Of a DNA stretch of 64,000 nucleotides, positions 1 through 8,774 are shown piece after piece. Numbering within the stretch: the stretch's first letter is position 1; each line of letters begins with the position of its first letter. A program made the translations under genes and the position numbers. Where the stretch lies: contig JAPKEJ010000001.1 of assembly GCA_028822155.1 (NCBI GenBank), forward strand, positions 1-64,000, in the 5' to 3' direction. The stretch is from Porticoccaceae bacterium. Lineage in GTDB: Bacteria; Pseudomonadota; Gammaproteobacteria; Pseudomonadales; Porticoccaceae. A model generated the notes under the pieces. That model had not been told where the DNA came from. It saw only the letters and a program-made list of their open reading frames with translations, and made no database searches.

Positions 1-2
1 CC

Positions 3-74
3 AAACGTGCCGCTGAAGATGGTGCAAATATCATTATTGCTGCGAAAACAGCCGAATACAAATCATATATATAA
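3..74 (+). pseudogene. 3' end of a reading frame resembling the N-terminal cofactor-binding region of an HSDL2-like short-chain dehydrogenase, ending abruptly (window-edge partial)
   Basis: Frame 3 reads KRAAEDGANIIIAAKTAEYKSYI*. The 'AAxDGANIxIAAKTAE' string is typical of the N-terminal region of HSDL2-type SDRs, but a stop follows at once. Confidence 0.4.
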
Positions 75-205
75 TAACTGCGCATTGCCCAAGCAGATGT
101 GCATAATAATTTTTATACTTTGAGCTCTAAATGAGCATCATCGATTCGATATTTGCATGCTATTAAAGCATAATGCTCGCCTAAATCATCCACTGGAAAC
201 AGACA

Positions 206-691
206 ATGACCATCAAAAAAAATAGTGCGGTAAGCTTTCATTACACATTAACCGATGACGAGGGGCAGCAACTCGATAGTTCTGCAGGAAAAGAGCCTTT
301 AGCCTATCTACATGGATCTGGAAATATTATTCCAGGCCTAGAAAGCGCCCTTAAGGGAAAAGTGGTCGGTGACTCAATGGTGGTAGCTGTTCCTGCTGCC
401 GAAGGTTATGGCGATGTGCAAGCTGAGTTGATCCAAGAAGTGCCTCGTGGCTCATTCCAAGGTGTTGATGATATTGAAGTCGGCATGCAGTTTGAAGCTC
501 AGACAGGCAATGGCGAAAGCGTCCCGGTAACCGTTACTGGGGTGACTGATGAAACTGTGACTGTCGATGGTAATCACCCTCTAGCAGGTAAGAATTTAAA
601 TTTTGATGTGTCAATTGAGTCCGTACGAGATGCCACGCAAGAAGAACTTGACCATGGCCATGTGCATGGACCGGGCGGCCATGATCACTAG
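206..691 (+). CDS. slyD: FKBP-type peptidyl-prolyl cis-trans isomerase, SlyD-like
   Basis: ORF with FHYTLTDDEGQQLDSS, PLAYLHGSGNIIPGLESALKGK and a His-rich C-terminus HGHVHGPGGHDH. Confidence 0.9.
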   Translation: MTIKKNSAVSFHYTLTDDEGQQLDSSAGKEPLAYLHGSGNIIPGLESALKGKVVGDSMVVAVPAAEGYGDVQAELIQEVPRGSFQGVDDIEVGMQFEAQTGNGESVPVTVTGVTDETVTVDGNHPLAGKNLNFDVSIESVRDATQEELDHGHVHGPGGHDH

Positions 692-713
692 TTGATCGTA
701 TTGGTTGAGCATT

Positions 714-740
714 AAAAGTCACCATGCAGTGGCTTTTTTT
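714..740 (+). terminator. Rho-independent terminator after slyD-like gene
   Basis: AAAAGTCAC-CATGCA-GTGGCTTTTTTT stem-loop followed by a T-run. Confidence 0.6.
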
Positions 741-815
741 GTGTCTTTTATACTCTATGTTGTGCAGACTTCAACTTTCTGAACATGTCTGCTAGGGTAG
801 CCGTCAAACCAACTA

Positions 816-1208
816 ATGGACGAGAAAAATTCTATGTCAAATGCTAACGATAATGCCATGGATCCCAATGGCCTTTTCCGTGAGGAGAACTTCACGGACC
901 AAAAGATGGGCGCGATTCGTAAAATGACGCCAATAACTGCAGCTGGCTTAGATGATCCTGATCGAGAGGTTAGCTTCTTAGGCTCAGCTCAAATAATGAC
1001 CCAGATGGGTGCCATGCCACTGAACTTTATCTTAGAAGGTGCGACCATCGGTGAGGCGGCGGCAGACTTTGCAGTAAAGGCCGCAATTGCTGTTGAAGAC
1101 GCTGCCAAAGAACTTGAAAAAATGCGCCGTGAGCAGGCCTCACAGATAGTCGTACCAGGCCAAGGTGGAGGTATGGGGGGCCCAGGGCAAGGCGGTATAA
1201 TAACGTAA
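816..1208 (+). CDS. Conserved hypothetical protein with Gly-rich C-terminal tail
   Basis: 130-aa ORF, no antisense competitor with better coding character; tail GQGGGMGGPGQGG. No family recognised. Confidence 0.65.
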   Translation: MDEKNSMSNANDNAMDPNGLFREENFTDQKMGAIRKMTPITAAGLDDPDREVSFLGSAQIMTQMGAMPLNFILEGATIGEAAADFAVKAAIAVEDAAKELEKMRREQASQIVVPGQGGGMGGPGQGGIIT

Positions 1209-1243
1209 GAATAATAAGTTTGTGGGTACTCACTTACATATCC

Positions 1244-1732
1244 TTAGGCCAGTAATAGCGGGCCTTTAATGGCTCTGAAGTGTGTCGTGGCGTCTATTAG
1301 CGATTGAGCGGTTAAGGCCGAGGCGCCATAAACTAGAGTCTGTATTTCGCCACTGCGGCCAATGCGCCGCAGGAGCATATCAAAGTCCCCGTCACCGGAT
1401 AAAAGTACCACCCAATCAACTCTATCTAAGGCGCTGGAAACGGCATCCATGATATCGATTGTTATACCTACATCCCAATCGCCCTTAGCTGATCCATCAC
1501 TTCTTTGGATGTAGGGCTTTAGCTTGATAGTGAACCCGATATTACGAAGCGTTTGCTGAAACTTGCGTTGCTGAGAGTCATTCCTGTCTATGGCGTAGGC
1601 ATTTGCCAGAACAATCTCACCCTCAAGGCTTAACTGTCGCCACAGCTCACGGTAGTTAAAATGACAGCCAAAGCTCTCCTTTACGGTGTAATAGATATTC
1701 TGAACATCAACAAAAACGGCAATTTTCGGCAT
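1244..1732 (-). CDS. NYN domain (LabA/PIN-like) protein
   Basis: MPKIAVFVDVQNIYYTVKE ... KGDWDVGITIDIMDA ... WVVLLSGDGDFDMLLRRIG: NYN/PIN-like nuclease motifs. Confidence 0.85.
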   Translation of the reverse strand: MPKIAVFVDVQNIYYTVKESFGCHFNYRELWRQLSLEGEIVLANAYAIDRNDSQQRKFQQTLRNIGFTIKLKPYIQRSDGSAKGDWDVGITIDIMDAVSSALDRVDWVVLLSGDGDFDMLLRRIGRSGEIQTLVYGASALTAQSLIDATTHFRAIKGPLLLA

Positions 1733-1765
1733 CTAACTTCCTTTTACAAAATTTGAAACGAGTGA

Positions 1766-2473
1766 CTAGGTGGTTCCTAATTGATAGAGGCTCGCTGGGT
1801 GTACCAACTTAGATAAACTGGCCACAATCGAGCCGCGTGAGCATACCCTAGTTATCTGCAAGCAGGCAGTCTGCGAATCCTCTGTTAGTCCAAGGGCCCT
1901 TCGTTGGCTAGGCCTTGCAAGTACCGCACCTACTTGATGATGCACATGGCCGCTAGGCGCAATCCATTCTAGGTACTCATCAGGTACCACTTTAGTGAAG
2001 TTTTGCTTTAGAAAAGCAGGCGCAACCTTAGGATTCACATAGATCTCTTGCCACTGGACCGCCTTACTACCGTCAAAATGCAAAAATCTGGCTAGATAGA
2101 CCGACTGATCGATTTCGAACCTTAATAAATCAGCTAATTCAGCATCAGCAGGTATCTGCTCGAGACTAAGGACCTGGCAGCTATAAGTCCCTTTCGACTG
2201 CGCAATAGCGACGATATTATGTATCTCTAGGCTAGGTTTAGCTAAGACTGGTTCTGCCACAAAGGACCCTAGACCTGGCGCCCTAGTCAACAGACCCTCC
2301 TGAGCCAGCTCTTGCAGTGCTCTTCGAGCGGTCATGCGACTAACGGAAAAACTAACTGCAAGCTCATTTTCAGAAGAGATCCGAGCCCCCACAGCCCAAC
2401 GTCCAGAGTTTATATGACCTCGAACGTACTGTTTAATCACTTCAAATTGAGGAATTTTAATAGCATTGACCAT
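1766..2473 (-). CDS. hutC: GntR-family transcriptional regulator with UTRA domain, HutC-like
   Basis: N-terminal wHTH (SENELAVSFSVSRMTARRALQELAQEGLLTRAPGLGSFVAE) plus C-terminal UTRA domain. ORF track opens at 2533, but the MVNAIKIPQFEVIKQYV start at 2473 fits the family better. Confidence 0.75.
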   Translation of the reverse strand: MVNAIKIPQFEVIKQYVRGHINSGRWAVGARISSENELAVSFSVSRMTARRALQELAQEGLLTRAPGLGSFVAEPVLAKPSLEIHNIVAIAQSKGTYSCQVLSLEQIPADAELADLLRFEIDQSVYLARFLHFDGSKAVQWQEIYVNPKVAPAFLKQNFTKVVPDEYLEWIAPSGHVHHQVGAVLARPSQRRALGLTEDSQTACLQITRVCSRGSIVASLSKLVHPASLYQLGTT

Positions 2474-2492
2474 AAATATAAGTGCTGCACTT

Positions 2493-2506
2493 AATGTATA
2501 TACATT
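2493..2506. promoter_or_regulatory. Candidate HutC/GntR operator palindrome AATGTATATACATT
   Basis: Perfect 14-bp palindrome about 20 bp upstream of the proposed hutC-like start. Confidence 0.5.
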
Positions 2507-2634
2507 TATAACCTTAGAAAAGAAAAAAAACAACTATTATTACGAAAAATATGTAAAATCCAATTAAAGTCGCTATAATATAGTAAATACTCCTATAATC
2601 GTCGATCTTCACACAAGAGGTTTATATAAAATTA

Positions 2635-2662
2635 TTAATTGTATATACAACTATACAATTAA
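2635..2662. promoter_or_regulatory. Inverted repeat TTAATTGTATA-TACAAC-TATACAATTAA containing a second TGTATATACA core
   Basis: 11-bp perfect arms; internal palindrome TTGTATATACAA (2639-2650). Confidence 0.45.
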
Positions 2663-2663
2663 A

Positions 2664-2921
2664 CTATAGAGCGTGACCACTAACTAACTCAAGTTTTTGG
2701 TAGCGGCTGAGCTTTTTGATGGCGGCCTCGCGCTTACTGGCCGTGCTCCTATTATGCCCACTCTCGCTATATACCATCTCACAGGCATTGCGTCCCCGAA
2801 AGTACTTGGCACCCGCCTTTCCCGACTGATGCTCAGCTAAACGCCTATTAAGATCAGTGGTGATACCGGTATAGAGGCTGTCGTCGCTTGCACGCACTAT
2901 ATAAACAAACCACGTCTTCAC
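2664..2921 (-). CDS. GIY-YIG nuclease family protein (YhbQ-like)
   Basis: WFVYIVRASDDSLYTGITTDLNRRLAEHQSG...GAKYFRGR: GIY-YIG signature. Confidence 0.92.
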   Translation of the reverse strand: MKTWFVYIVRASDDSLYTGITTDLNRRLAEHQSGKAGAKYFRGRNACEMVYSESGHNRSTASKREAAIKKLSRYQKLELVSGHAL

Positions 2922-2929
2922 AAGGATAC

Positions 2930-3460
2930 CTAACCACCCTGCTTTAAGTCAGAATGGCAAAATTGACATCGATAGCTAGCGGCTCGGCTGATTATCTTTT
3001 TATGCCTCAACAGAGTGAGTTGATGAACACGGCAGTCGCAGTTATAGGCATATCGCTGATACTGACGTGTCGGAATGCCGGTTAAATCGTATTTTCCCGT
3101 CACTGTTGGCTCAGCCCCCATGGCGATCATTGTCTGACGCCACTCTTCCCCGTGAGGCTTAACCTTCCTCAGCCCCCAAATACAGTCAACAATGTAATGT
3201 GCAACTTCGTGCACAACAGTATTGGTTAGGCTTTCTTGGTAATATTTTGCGAAAATCCAAGGGTTGTAACGAATACGCCTCTGGTGGGCCCTTACCTGAT
3301 ACATGCCCGCACATTTACCTCGCAAGTCAAAATCAACTGGTAATTCGATAAATTGCCGATCAAATAAGGCACTAGCTTTGCTAATACAGGCGACGGTAGC
3401 TGCGCTCACCTGCTCCTTTTGCTTTTCCGAAATAGGCGTAATAATTTTAAGGTCAGTCAT
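2930..3460 (-). CDS. sprT: SprT-like zinc metalloprotease-domain protein
   Basis: TVVHEVAHYIVDCIWG...KPHGEEW (HExxH) and C-terminal zinc-ribbon-like CDC...CQFCHSDL. Start set at MTDLKI (3460); the longer ORF would overlap the divergent PHP gene. Confidence 0.85.
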   Translation of the reverse strand: MTDLKIITPISEKQKEQVSAATVACISKASALFDRQFIELPVDFDLRGKCAGMYQVRAHQRRIRYNPWIFAKYYQESLTNTVVHEVAHYIVDCIWGLRKVKPHGEEWRQTMIAMGAEPTVTGKYDLTGIPTRQYQRYAYNCDCRVHQLTLLRHKKIISRAASYRCQFCHSDLKQGG

Positions 3461-3522
3461 ATAACGATTATATAGGGTGCTGAGACTGGTACAATCTCTA
3501 AAAATAGCAAGAAGTGAATCTA

Positions 3523-4341
3523 ATGAACGTCGACCTCCATTGCCATACCAACATGTCTGATGGCAGTTTAACGCCTGACCAGTTAGTTGAACTAGCCAGT
3601 GAGCGCGGAGTAGATATTCTGTCAATTACCGATCATGACACTCTGGACGCATACAGCGGACTAAAGTATAACCCCGAAAAACTCCGCCTAATTACTGGTA
3701 TTGAGTTTTCTAGCCAGTGGCGCAAGCAGGGCATTCATGTCGTAGGGTTGAATGTAGATCCTCTGAGCGATTCCATTATTTTCGGAGTGGCACAGCAAAA
3801 AAAGGCTCGTCAGGATCGGGCCATAAAAATCGCTGAGCGCCTTAACAACCTGGGCTTTGAGCATTGCCTTAAAGGCGCAACCCTTTTAGCCGACGGGCAA
3901 ATTGGCCGCCCTCATTTTGCACAGCATCTGGTCAACATAGGCGCGGTATCGAACATTAAACAGGCCTTTAAAAAGTATCTTGGTGCAGGGAAAGTTGGAG
4001 ATATTAAAGAGCAATGGGCCGAGCTTGCCACGGTGGTGCAATGGATTTGTGAGTCAGGGGGCATTGCCGTATTGGCTCACCCAAGTAAGTACAAAATGAG
4101 CCATACAAAACTCAAAGAGCTGCTAGAAGATTTTTGTAGTGCAGGCGGGGAGGGCATGGAGGTTATTTCTGGGCTTCAGGTGCCCTCCGTTACAAAGGAT
4201 TTAGCCACTTTGTGTAATCAATATGGTCTGCTTGCTTCTTGTGGGTCAGACTTTCACGCACCAGGAATGAAATGGGCTGCCCTTGGCTTTGTGAGCAGCC
4301 TTCCCGATACCTGCAAACCCATCTGGGATCGCTGGGCCTAA
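3523..4341 (+). CDS. PHP-domain phosphoesterase (YciV / RNase AM-like)
   Basis: MNVDLHCHTNMSDGSLTPDQLVELASERGVDILSITDHDT, VLAHPSKY, GSDFHAPG. Confidence 0.9.
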   Translation: MNVDLHCHTNMSDGSLTPDQLVELASERGVDILSITDHDTLDAYSGLKYNPEKLRLITGIEFSSQWRKQGIHVVGLNVDPLSDSIIFGVAQQKKARQDRAIKIAERLNNLGFEHCLKGATLLADGQIGRPHFAQHLVNIGAVSNIKQAFKKYLGAGKVGDIKEQWAELATVVQWICESGGIAVLAHPSKYKMSHTKLKELLEDFCSAGGEGMEVISGLQVPSVTKDLATLCNQYGLLASCGSDFHAPGMKWAALGFVSSLPDTCKPIWDRWA

Positions 4342-4437
4342 TCAAACCACAGGCAATTCCTAAGACTATCATTCATGTGTATAATTCAGCCCGCGCTACC
4401 TTAGCGTCCCAAAAACTTAGCCAAAGAGTGTAACTAC

Positions 4438-4857
4438 GTGGATATTTTTATTTTTGCAAGTGAGCAGTGGCTCCTAATAAGCTTATTTTTAGTGCTTATC
4501 TATATTTTTGCATTGACCGAACGAACCAAAGGGGGCAAACCAATTGCTTGCTCACAGCTAGTGTCTTTAATGAATGCAGACGAAGCGGTGCTTGTAGATG
4601 TGCGTGCGGCCAATGATTTCCAAGCGGGTCATGTTCACGGCGCGATCAACATTCCTCACACTAAAATAGCGACTCGGTTAAGTGAGATCGAAAAACACCG
4701 TGAAAAAGTTGTCGTATTAACAGACCAGATGGGCCAGCATGCCGGCGGCGTTGGGAAAGAGATGACGAAACAGGGATATACGGTTCGCCGGTTGAGTGGC
4801 GGAATGAGTGAATGGCAGCAGCAGAATATGCCTGTGGTCCAAGGTCAGAAAAAATAA
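4438..4857 (+). CDS. Membrane-anchored rhodanese-like protein (YibN-like), GTG start
   Basis: N-terminal TM helix then rhodanese domain VLVDVRAANDFQAGHVHGAINIPH; adjacent to grxC-secB. Confidence 0.85.
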   Translation: MDIFIFASEQWLLISLFLVLIYIFALTERTKGGKPIACSQLVSLMNADEAVLVDVRAANDFQAGHVHGAINIPHTKIATRLSEIEKHREKVVVLTDQMGQHAGGVGKEMTKQGYTVRRLSGGMSEWQQQNMPVVQGQKK

Positions 4858-4896
4858 AGCCACAAAATCTAGAACGATATTATTGAAGGAAATTGC

Positions 4897-5181
4897 ATGT
4901 CTCAGGTAGTACTATATGGAACGCGTTTTTGCCCTTACTGCACTGCGGCGCGACATCTGCTGAGTGCGAAAGGTGTTAATTACGAAGATATCTCCGTGGA
5001 CTCCGATATGAACTTACGTCGAGAGATCATGGAAAAAAGCGGACAACGTACTGTTCCTCAAATCTGGATTGGCGAAAAACATGTTGGGGGTTATTCTGAA
5101 TTACAGCAAATAGAAACTCTTGGCCAATTAGATGCCCTTTTGAAAAATGGGGTTGAATTGGATAAAACTGACGCCATATAA
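4897..5181 (+). CDS. grxC: Glutaredoxin 3
   Basis: VVLYGTRFCPYCTAARHLL...RTVPQIWIGEKHVGGYSEL. Confidence 0.95.
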   Translation: MSQVVLYGTRFCPYCTAARHLLSAKGVNYEDISVDSDMNLRREIMEKSGQRTVPQIWIGEKHVGGYSELQQIETLGQLDALLKNGVELDKTDAI

Positions 5182-5227
5182 AGATTAAGGCAATAAATTA
5201 ATCCACACACAATTAAAGGTTTAAGTA

Positions 5228-5767
5228 ATGACTGACGAAACTCCCTCGACTGATCAAGCTGCCGCGGCAGCCACAGAAGATACTGGGCCCAAATTTGCTG
5301 TGCAGCGAATCTATCTCAAAGATCTCTCTTTTGAAACTCCACAAGGAGTAGCTGCATTTCAAAAACAGTGGCAGCCAAAAGTAAGCCAAGATCTAAATAC
5401 CAAAAGCAGTCAAGTCGGAGAGGGTGTCTACGAGGTCGCTCTTCGCCTAACGATTACCGTTACCGACGGTGAAGAGACTATTTACCTGATCGAAGTAGAA
5501 CAAGCAGGTCTGTTTACAATTCAAGGTATCGAAGGCCAGCAACTGACGCAAGTTATTAACACCACTTGCCCGTCAATGCTGTTTCCCTACGCCAGGGAAA
5601 CAATTGATAGCACATTGACCAAAGGTTCCTTCCCTCCTTTGATGATACCGCCTATTAATTTTGATGGACTCTTTGCCTCTGCTGTTCAGCAAGCGGAAGC
5701 AAAAGCCAGTGAGGAAGGTGAGCCAACTGACGCAGGTGTGTCAAAGGGCGACGACACTACACATTAA
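5228..5767 (+). CDS. secB: Protein-export chaperone SecB
   Basis: FAVQRIYLKDLSFETPQ ... CPSMLFPYARETIDSTLTKGSFPPLMIPPINFDGLF. Confidence 0.96.
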   Translation: MTDETPSTDQAAAAATEDTGPKFAVQRIYLKDLSFETPQGVAAFQKQWQPKVSQDLNTKSSQVGEGVYEVALRLTITVTDGEETIYLIEVEQAGLFTIQGIEGQQLTQVINTTCPSMLFPYARETIDSTLTKGSFPPLMIPPINFDGLFASAVQQAEAKASEEGEPTDAGVSKGDDTTH

Positions 5768-5788
5768 GGCTAAAGCTAACGAACCAAC

Positions 5789-5821
5789 AAAAACCCCGCT
5801 CTAATTTGGCGGGGTTTTTTG
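5789..5821 (+). terminator. Rho-independent terminator after secB
   Basis: AAACCCCGC-TCTAATTTG-GCGGGGTTTTTTG. Confidence 0.85.
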
Positions 5822-5829
5822 TTATGGGC

Positions 5830-7251
5830 TTAGACTCCCTGGCTTTCCATACTGTATTCTTGAAGCTTTCTGGTTAAAGTATTTCTACCCCATCCGAGCA
5901 GCTTCGCGGCGTCTTTTTTACGCCCACCAGTATGCGCCAGCGCTGTTTCAATCATAGCCATCTCAAAATCAGGAATTGCTTGCTGAAGTATACTTTGATG
6001 CCCAGCTTTTAATTCCCGCGCACTCCAGCGCTTTAGCATCTGCTGCCAGTCTCCTTGGATAGGAGTTTCTTTATCCGCGCTGTCGGCTTTTAATTCTGGG
6101 GGTAGATCGGAGAGCAGCACTTCTCTTCCTGCCGCCATTACAGTTAACCAGCGGCATATGTTTTCTAACTCTCGTACATTTCCAGGCCAAGCTAAGTTAT
6201 TGAAAACCACCGCCGCCTCTTGAGATAACACCTTAGGCTCCATATCCAACTCTTTAGCCGCTCGATGAAAGAAATGTGTCATCAACTGAGGAATATCTTC
6301 TCGGCGGTCCGCTAATTTTGGCAAATGGACTCGAATGACGTTTAACCTATGAAATAAATCTTCTCGAAAGCGGTTAGCCGCAACCAATTCCTCTAGATTT
6401 TGATGGGTTGCTGCAATAATTCGGACATCGACTTTAACCGCTATGTGACCGCCAACTCGGTAGAACTCGCCATCAGCCAGAACCCTCAATAGTCGAGTTT
6501 GGGCTTCAGCTGGCATATCTCCAATTTCGTCCAAAAATAGCGTTCCACCGTCGGCTTGCTCAAATCGTCCTTCACGCCGCTGAGCCGCACCGGTAAATGC
6601 ACCTTTTTCGTGACCAAATAATTCAGACTCAATTAAGTCATGAGGAATAGCTGCCATATTAAGCGCTATAAATTTGGCTGTTTTTCGCGGGCTATGCTTA
6701 TGAAGGGCCTGCGCTACCAATTCCTTACCAGTCCCTGACTCACCATTAATTAACACCGTTATGTTTGAATTCGACAATCGCCCTATCGCTCTAAAGACCT
6801 CTTGCATCGCCGGTGCCTCACCAATAATTTCCTGAACCACGGGGCTTGGCACTGCTAGATCGACGGTCGACTTTTGTTCTCTGGAGAATGAGATCGCACG
6901 ACGTGCGACATCTACCAACTCGTCTAGGTCGAAGGGCTTTGGTAAGTATTCAAATGCGCCACCCTGATAAGCTGCCACGGCACTGTCTAAATCAGAATGA
7001 GCGGTGGTAATGATCACCGGAATATCAGCGTGCTTACCGTAAATCTCTTTTAACAACTGCAGCCCGTCGATACCTGGCATGCGGATATCAGAAATAATGA
7101 TTTCCGGCTGAGATCCTTTGAGGGCTCTTAGTAAATCGTCACCCGTCTCAAAGCTACGCACTTCCAGACCCTCTCGGCTAATCGCCTTCTCCATCACCCA
7201 GCGCAGAGATCGGTCATCTTCTGCGATCCAAATTTCCGATTTGTTGTTCAT
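5830..7251 (-). CDS. glnG: Nitrogen regulation response regulator NtrC (sigma-54 activator)
   Basis: Receiver domain, [15 protein letters not shown]-terminal Fis-type [22 protein letters not shown]. Confidence 0.96.
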   Translation of the reverse strand: MNNKSEIWIAEDDRSLRWVMEKAISREGLEVRSFETGDDLLRALKGSQPEIIISDIRMPGIDGLQLLKEIYGKHADIPVIITTAHSDLDSAVAAYQGGAFEYLPKPFDLDELVDVARRAISFSREQKSTVDLAVPSPVVQEIIGEAPAMQEVFRAIGRLSNSNITVLINGESGTGKELVAQALHKHSPRKTAKFIALNMAAIPHDLIESELFGHEKGAFTGAAQRREGRFEQADGGTLFLDEIGDMPAEAQTRLLRVLADGEFYRVGGHIAVKVDVRIIAATHQNLEELVAANRFREDLFHRLNVIRVHLPKLADRREDIPQLMTHFFHRAAKELDMEPKVLSQEAAVVFNNLAWPGNVRELENICRWLTVMAAGREVLLSDLPPELKADSADKETPIQGDWQQMLKRWSARELKAGHQSILQQAIPDFEMAMIETALAHTGGRKKDAAKLLGWGRNTLTRKLQEYSMESQGV

Positions 7252-7252
7252 G

Positions 7253-8332
7253 TTAATCCCTTATTGGTAAATAAATAGAGAACCTGGTGTTACCAGGCTC
7301 AGAATCACATTCAATAATACCTTGATGTCCGTTGACCGCAGTCTGGGCGATCGTAAGTCCCAGGCCTGATCCGTTGCTCCGACCGCTGATCATCGGGAAG
7401 AATATTTGCTCAAAGATCTCCGTGGAAACTCCAGGTCCGTTATCAATAACGTCGATTCGACAAACAACTCTGTGACGCTCACCAGCAATAGTGAAGCTTC
7501 TTTGAATGCGAGACTTGATCGTCACTAGCGGGGCAGATCGACCCGATTCCAGAACTGCTTGCATGGCATTGCGAGCGACATTGAGTACCGCTTGAATAAG
7601 CTGAATTCTATCCCCTTGGATATCAGGGATGCTCGGATCATAATCTCTTGAAATGACTAGAGTGCCCTGCGCTTCGGCCTCTAATAAAGCTGCCACATGT
7701 TCTGTCACTTCGTGAATATTAATTTGTTCAAAACGCGGGATCTGATTAGGGCCTAACAGACGATCAACAAGGTTACGTAACCGATCAGCCTCAGTGGTTA
7801 TAATCTTGCAAAGTTCACGAGCCTCATCATCTAAACCAATGTGTGCGATTTCTTGATCTAATAGCTGAGCCGCTCCACGAATGCCTCCCAGCGGATTTTT
7901 GATTTCATGCGCCAACCCCCTGATTAAACTCTTTGATGTGTCATGCACAGACAATAGAGCTTCTTCTCGATTTATTTTTAGAAAACGATCAATAGGCTGC
8001 ATTTCCATTAATAGCATGCGCTCGAGGTTTACCTCCACGGGGGTAACCGTGTAATCAATCTGAAATAGGTCCATCGAGGCTGGCACTCTGAGATATTCAT
8101 GTCGGCGAGTGTGCGCAACATTCTTTTCTAAAGCCTCCAAGAGATTCACCCTAGACGCCCCTTCATCGCTAAACAGCTCGCAAACATTGGAACCAATTAG
8201 TCGAGCACTGCTAACCTGCAAAAGCGATTCTGCAGCCGAATTAACATAATTAATGGACAACCCGGCATCTAACAGCAATACCGCAGTATTTAAATTATCT
8301 AGCAACAGTCTGTGAAGTTGATTGGAATTCAT
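7253..8332 (-). CDS. glnL: Nitrogen regulation sensor kinase NtrB
   Basis: PAS domain, H-box LAHEIKNPLGGIRGAAQLL, N/G boxes; adjacent to glnG. Start MNSNQLHRLL preferred over the ORF-track start at 8410. Confidence 0.93.
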   Translation of the reverse strand: MNSNQLHRLLLDNLNTAVLLLDAGLSINYVNSAAESLLQVSSARLIGSNVCELFSDEGASRVNLLEALEKNVAHTRRHEYLRVPASMDLFQIDYTVTPVEVNLERMLLMEMQPIDRFLKINREEALLSVHDTSKSLIRGLAHEIKNPLGGIRGAAQLLDQEIAHIGLDDEARELCKIITTEADRLRNLVDRLLGPNQIPRFEQINIHEVTEHVAALLEAEAQGTLVISRDYDPSIPDIQGDRIQLIQAVLNVARNAMQAVLESGRSAPLVTIKSRIQRSFTIAGERHRVVCRIDVIDNGPGVSTEIFEQIFFPMISGRSNGSGLGLTIAQTAVNGHQGIIECDSEPGNTRFSIYLPIRD

Positions 8333-8610
8333 AAGCTCTTGGACACTGATCCGTTTGAGTGCTTTTACGCACGCCTTTTGTTGATATGCTTTACTACTAG
8401 CAATAAGCACGCCAAAACCTAATCCGCCGCATCCCAGGTAAAATAGGGCGCATCGCCGCTTAAAAGTCTAACAAGTGAGTGATACACCCTTATCGTGCAC
8501 CATTATAGTGCAAGCGCAACATGTTCGCACCGAGATTCAGTAACGTGGCCCCAAACTTGACTGGCGGATACATCTAAAGCGAAGGGTAAAGAGCAGCAAT
8601 AGGAAATTAT

Positions 8611-8626
8611 CCAAGGCCAGCCTTGG
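8611..8626. other. Stem-loop CCAAGGC-CA-GCCTTGG
   Basis: 7-bp perfect arms. Confidence 0.4.
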
Positions 8627-8659
8627 GAGACGCTCGACAAAAAAGCTTAACAATGGGTT

Positions 8660-8686
8660 ACTTCTGTTTAACGGTTAAACAGAAGT
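8660..8686. other. Near-perfect palindrome ACTTCTGTTTAAC-G-GTTAAACAGAAGT
   Basis: 13-bp perfect arms, 1-nt centre. Confidence 0.6.
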
Positions 8687-8703
8687 CCTGCAAAGACTGC
8701 AGG
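8687..8703. other. Stem-loop CCTGCA-AAGAC-TGCAGG
   Basis: 6-bp perfect arms abutting the preceding palindrome. Confidence 0.4.
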
Positions 8704-8740
8704 ATAGAAAGGGTATTCTAAATGCTAACACCTGAAAGGT

Positions 8741-8767
8741 GCCCTGAGGGATGCCATCCCTCAGGGC
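8741..8767 (-). terminator. Strong stem-loop just downstream of glnII: GCCCTGAGGGAT-GCC-ATCCCTCAGGGC (candidate terminator/attenuator or mRNA-stabilising hairpin)
   Basis: 12-bp perfect arms, 3-nt loop, 7 bp past the glnII stop; no clear U-tract on the minus-strand transcript. Confidence 0.5.
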
Positions 8768-8774
8768 AATCTAA

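Noticed and set aside
4239-4433. 64-aa ORF overlapping the 3' end of the PHP gene and the gap before yibN
   Set aside because: Mostly overlaps the PHP CDS in another frame; no similarity recognised.
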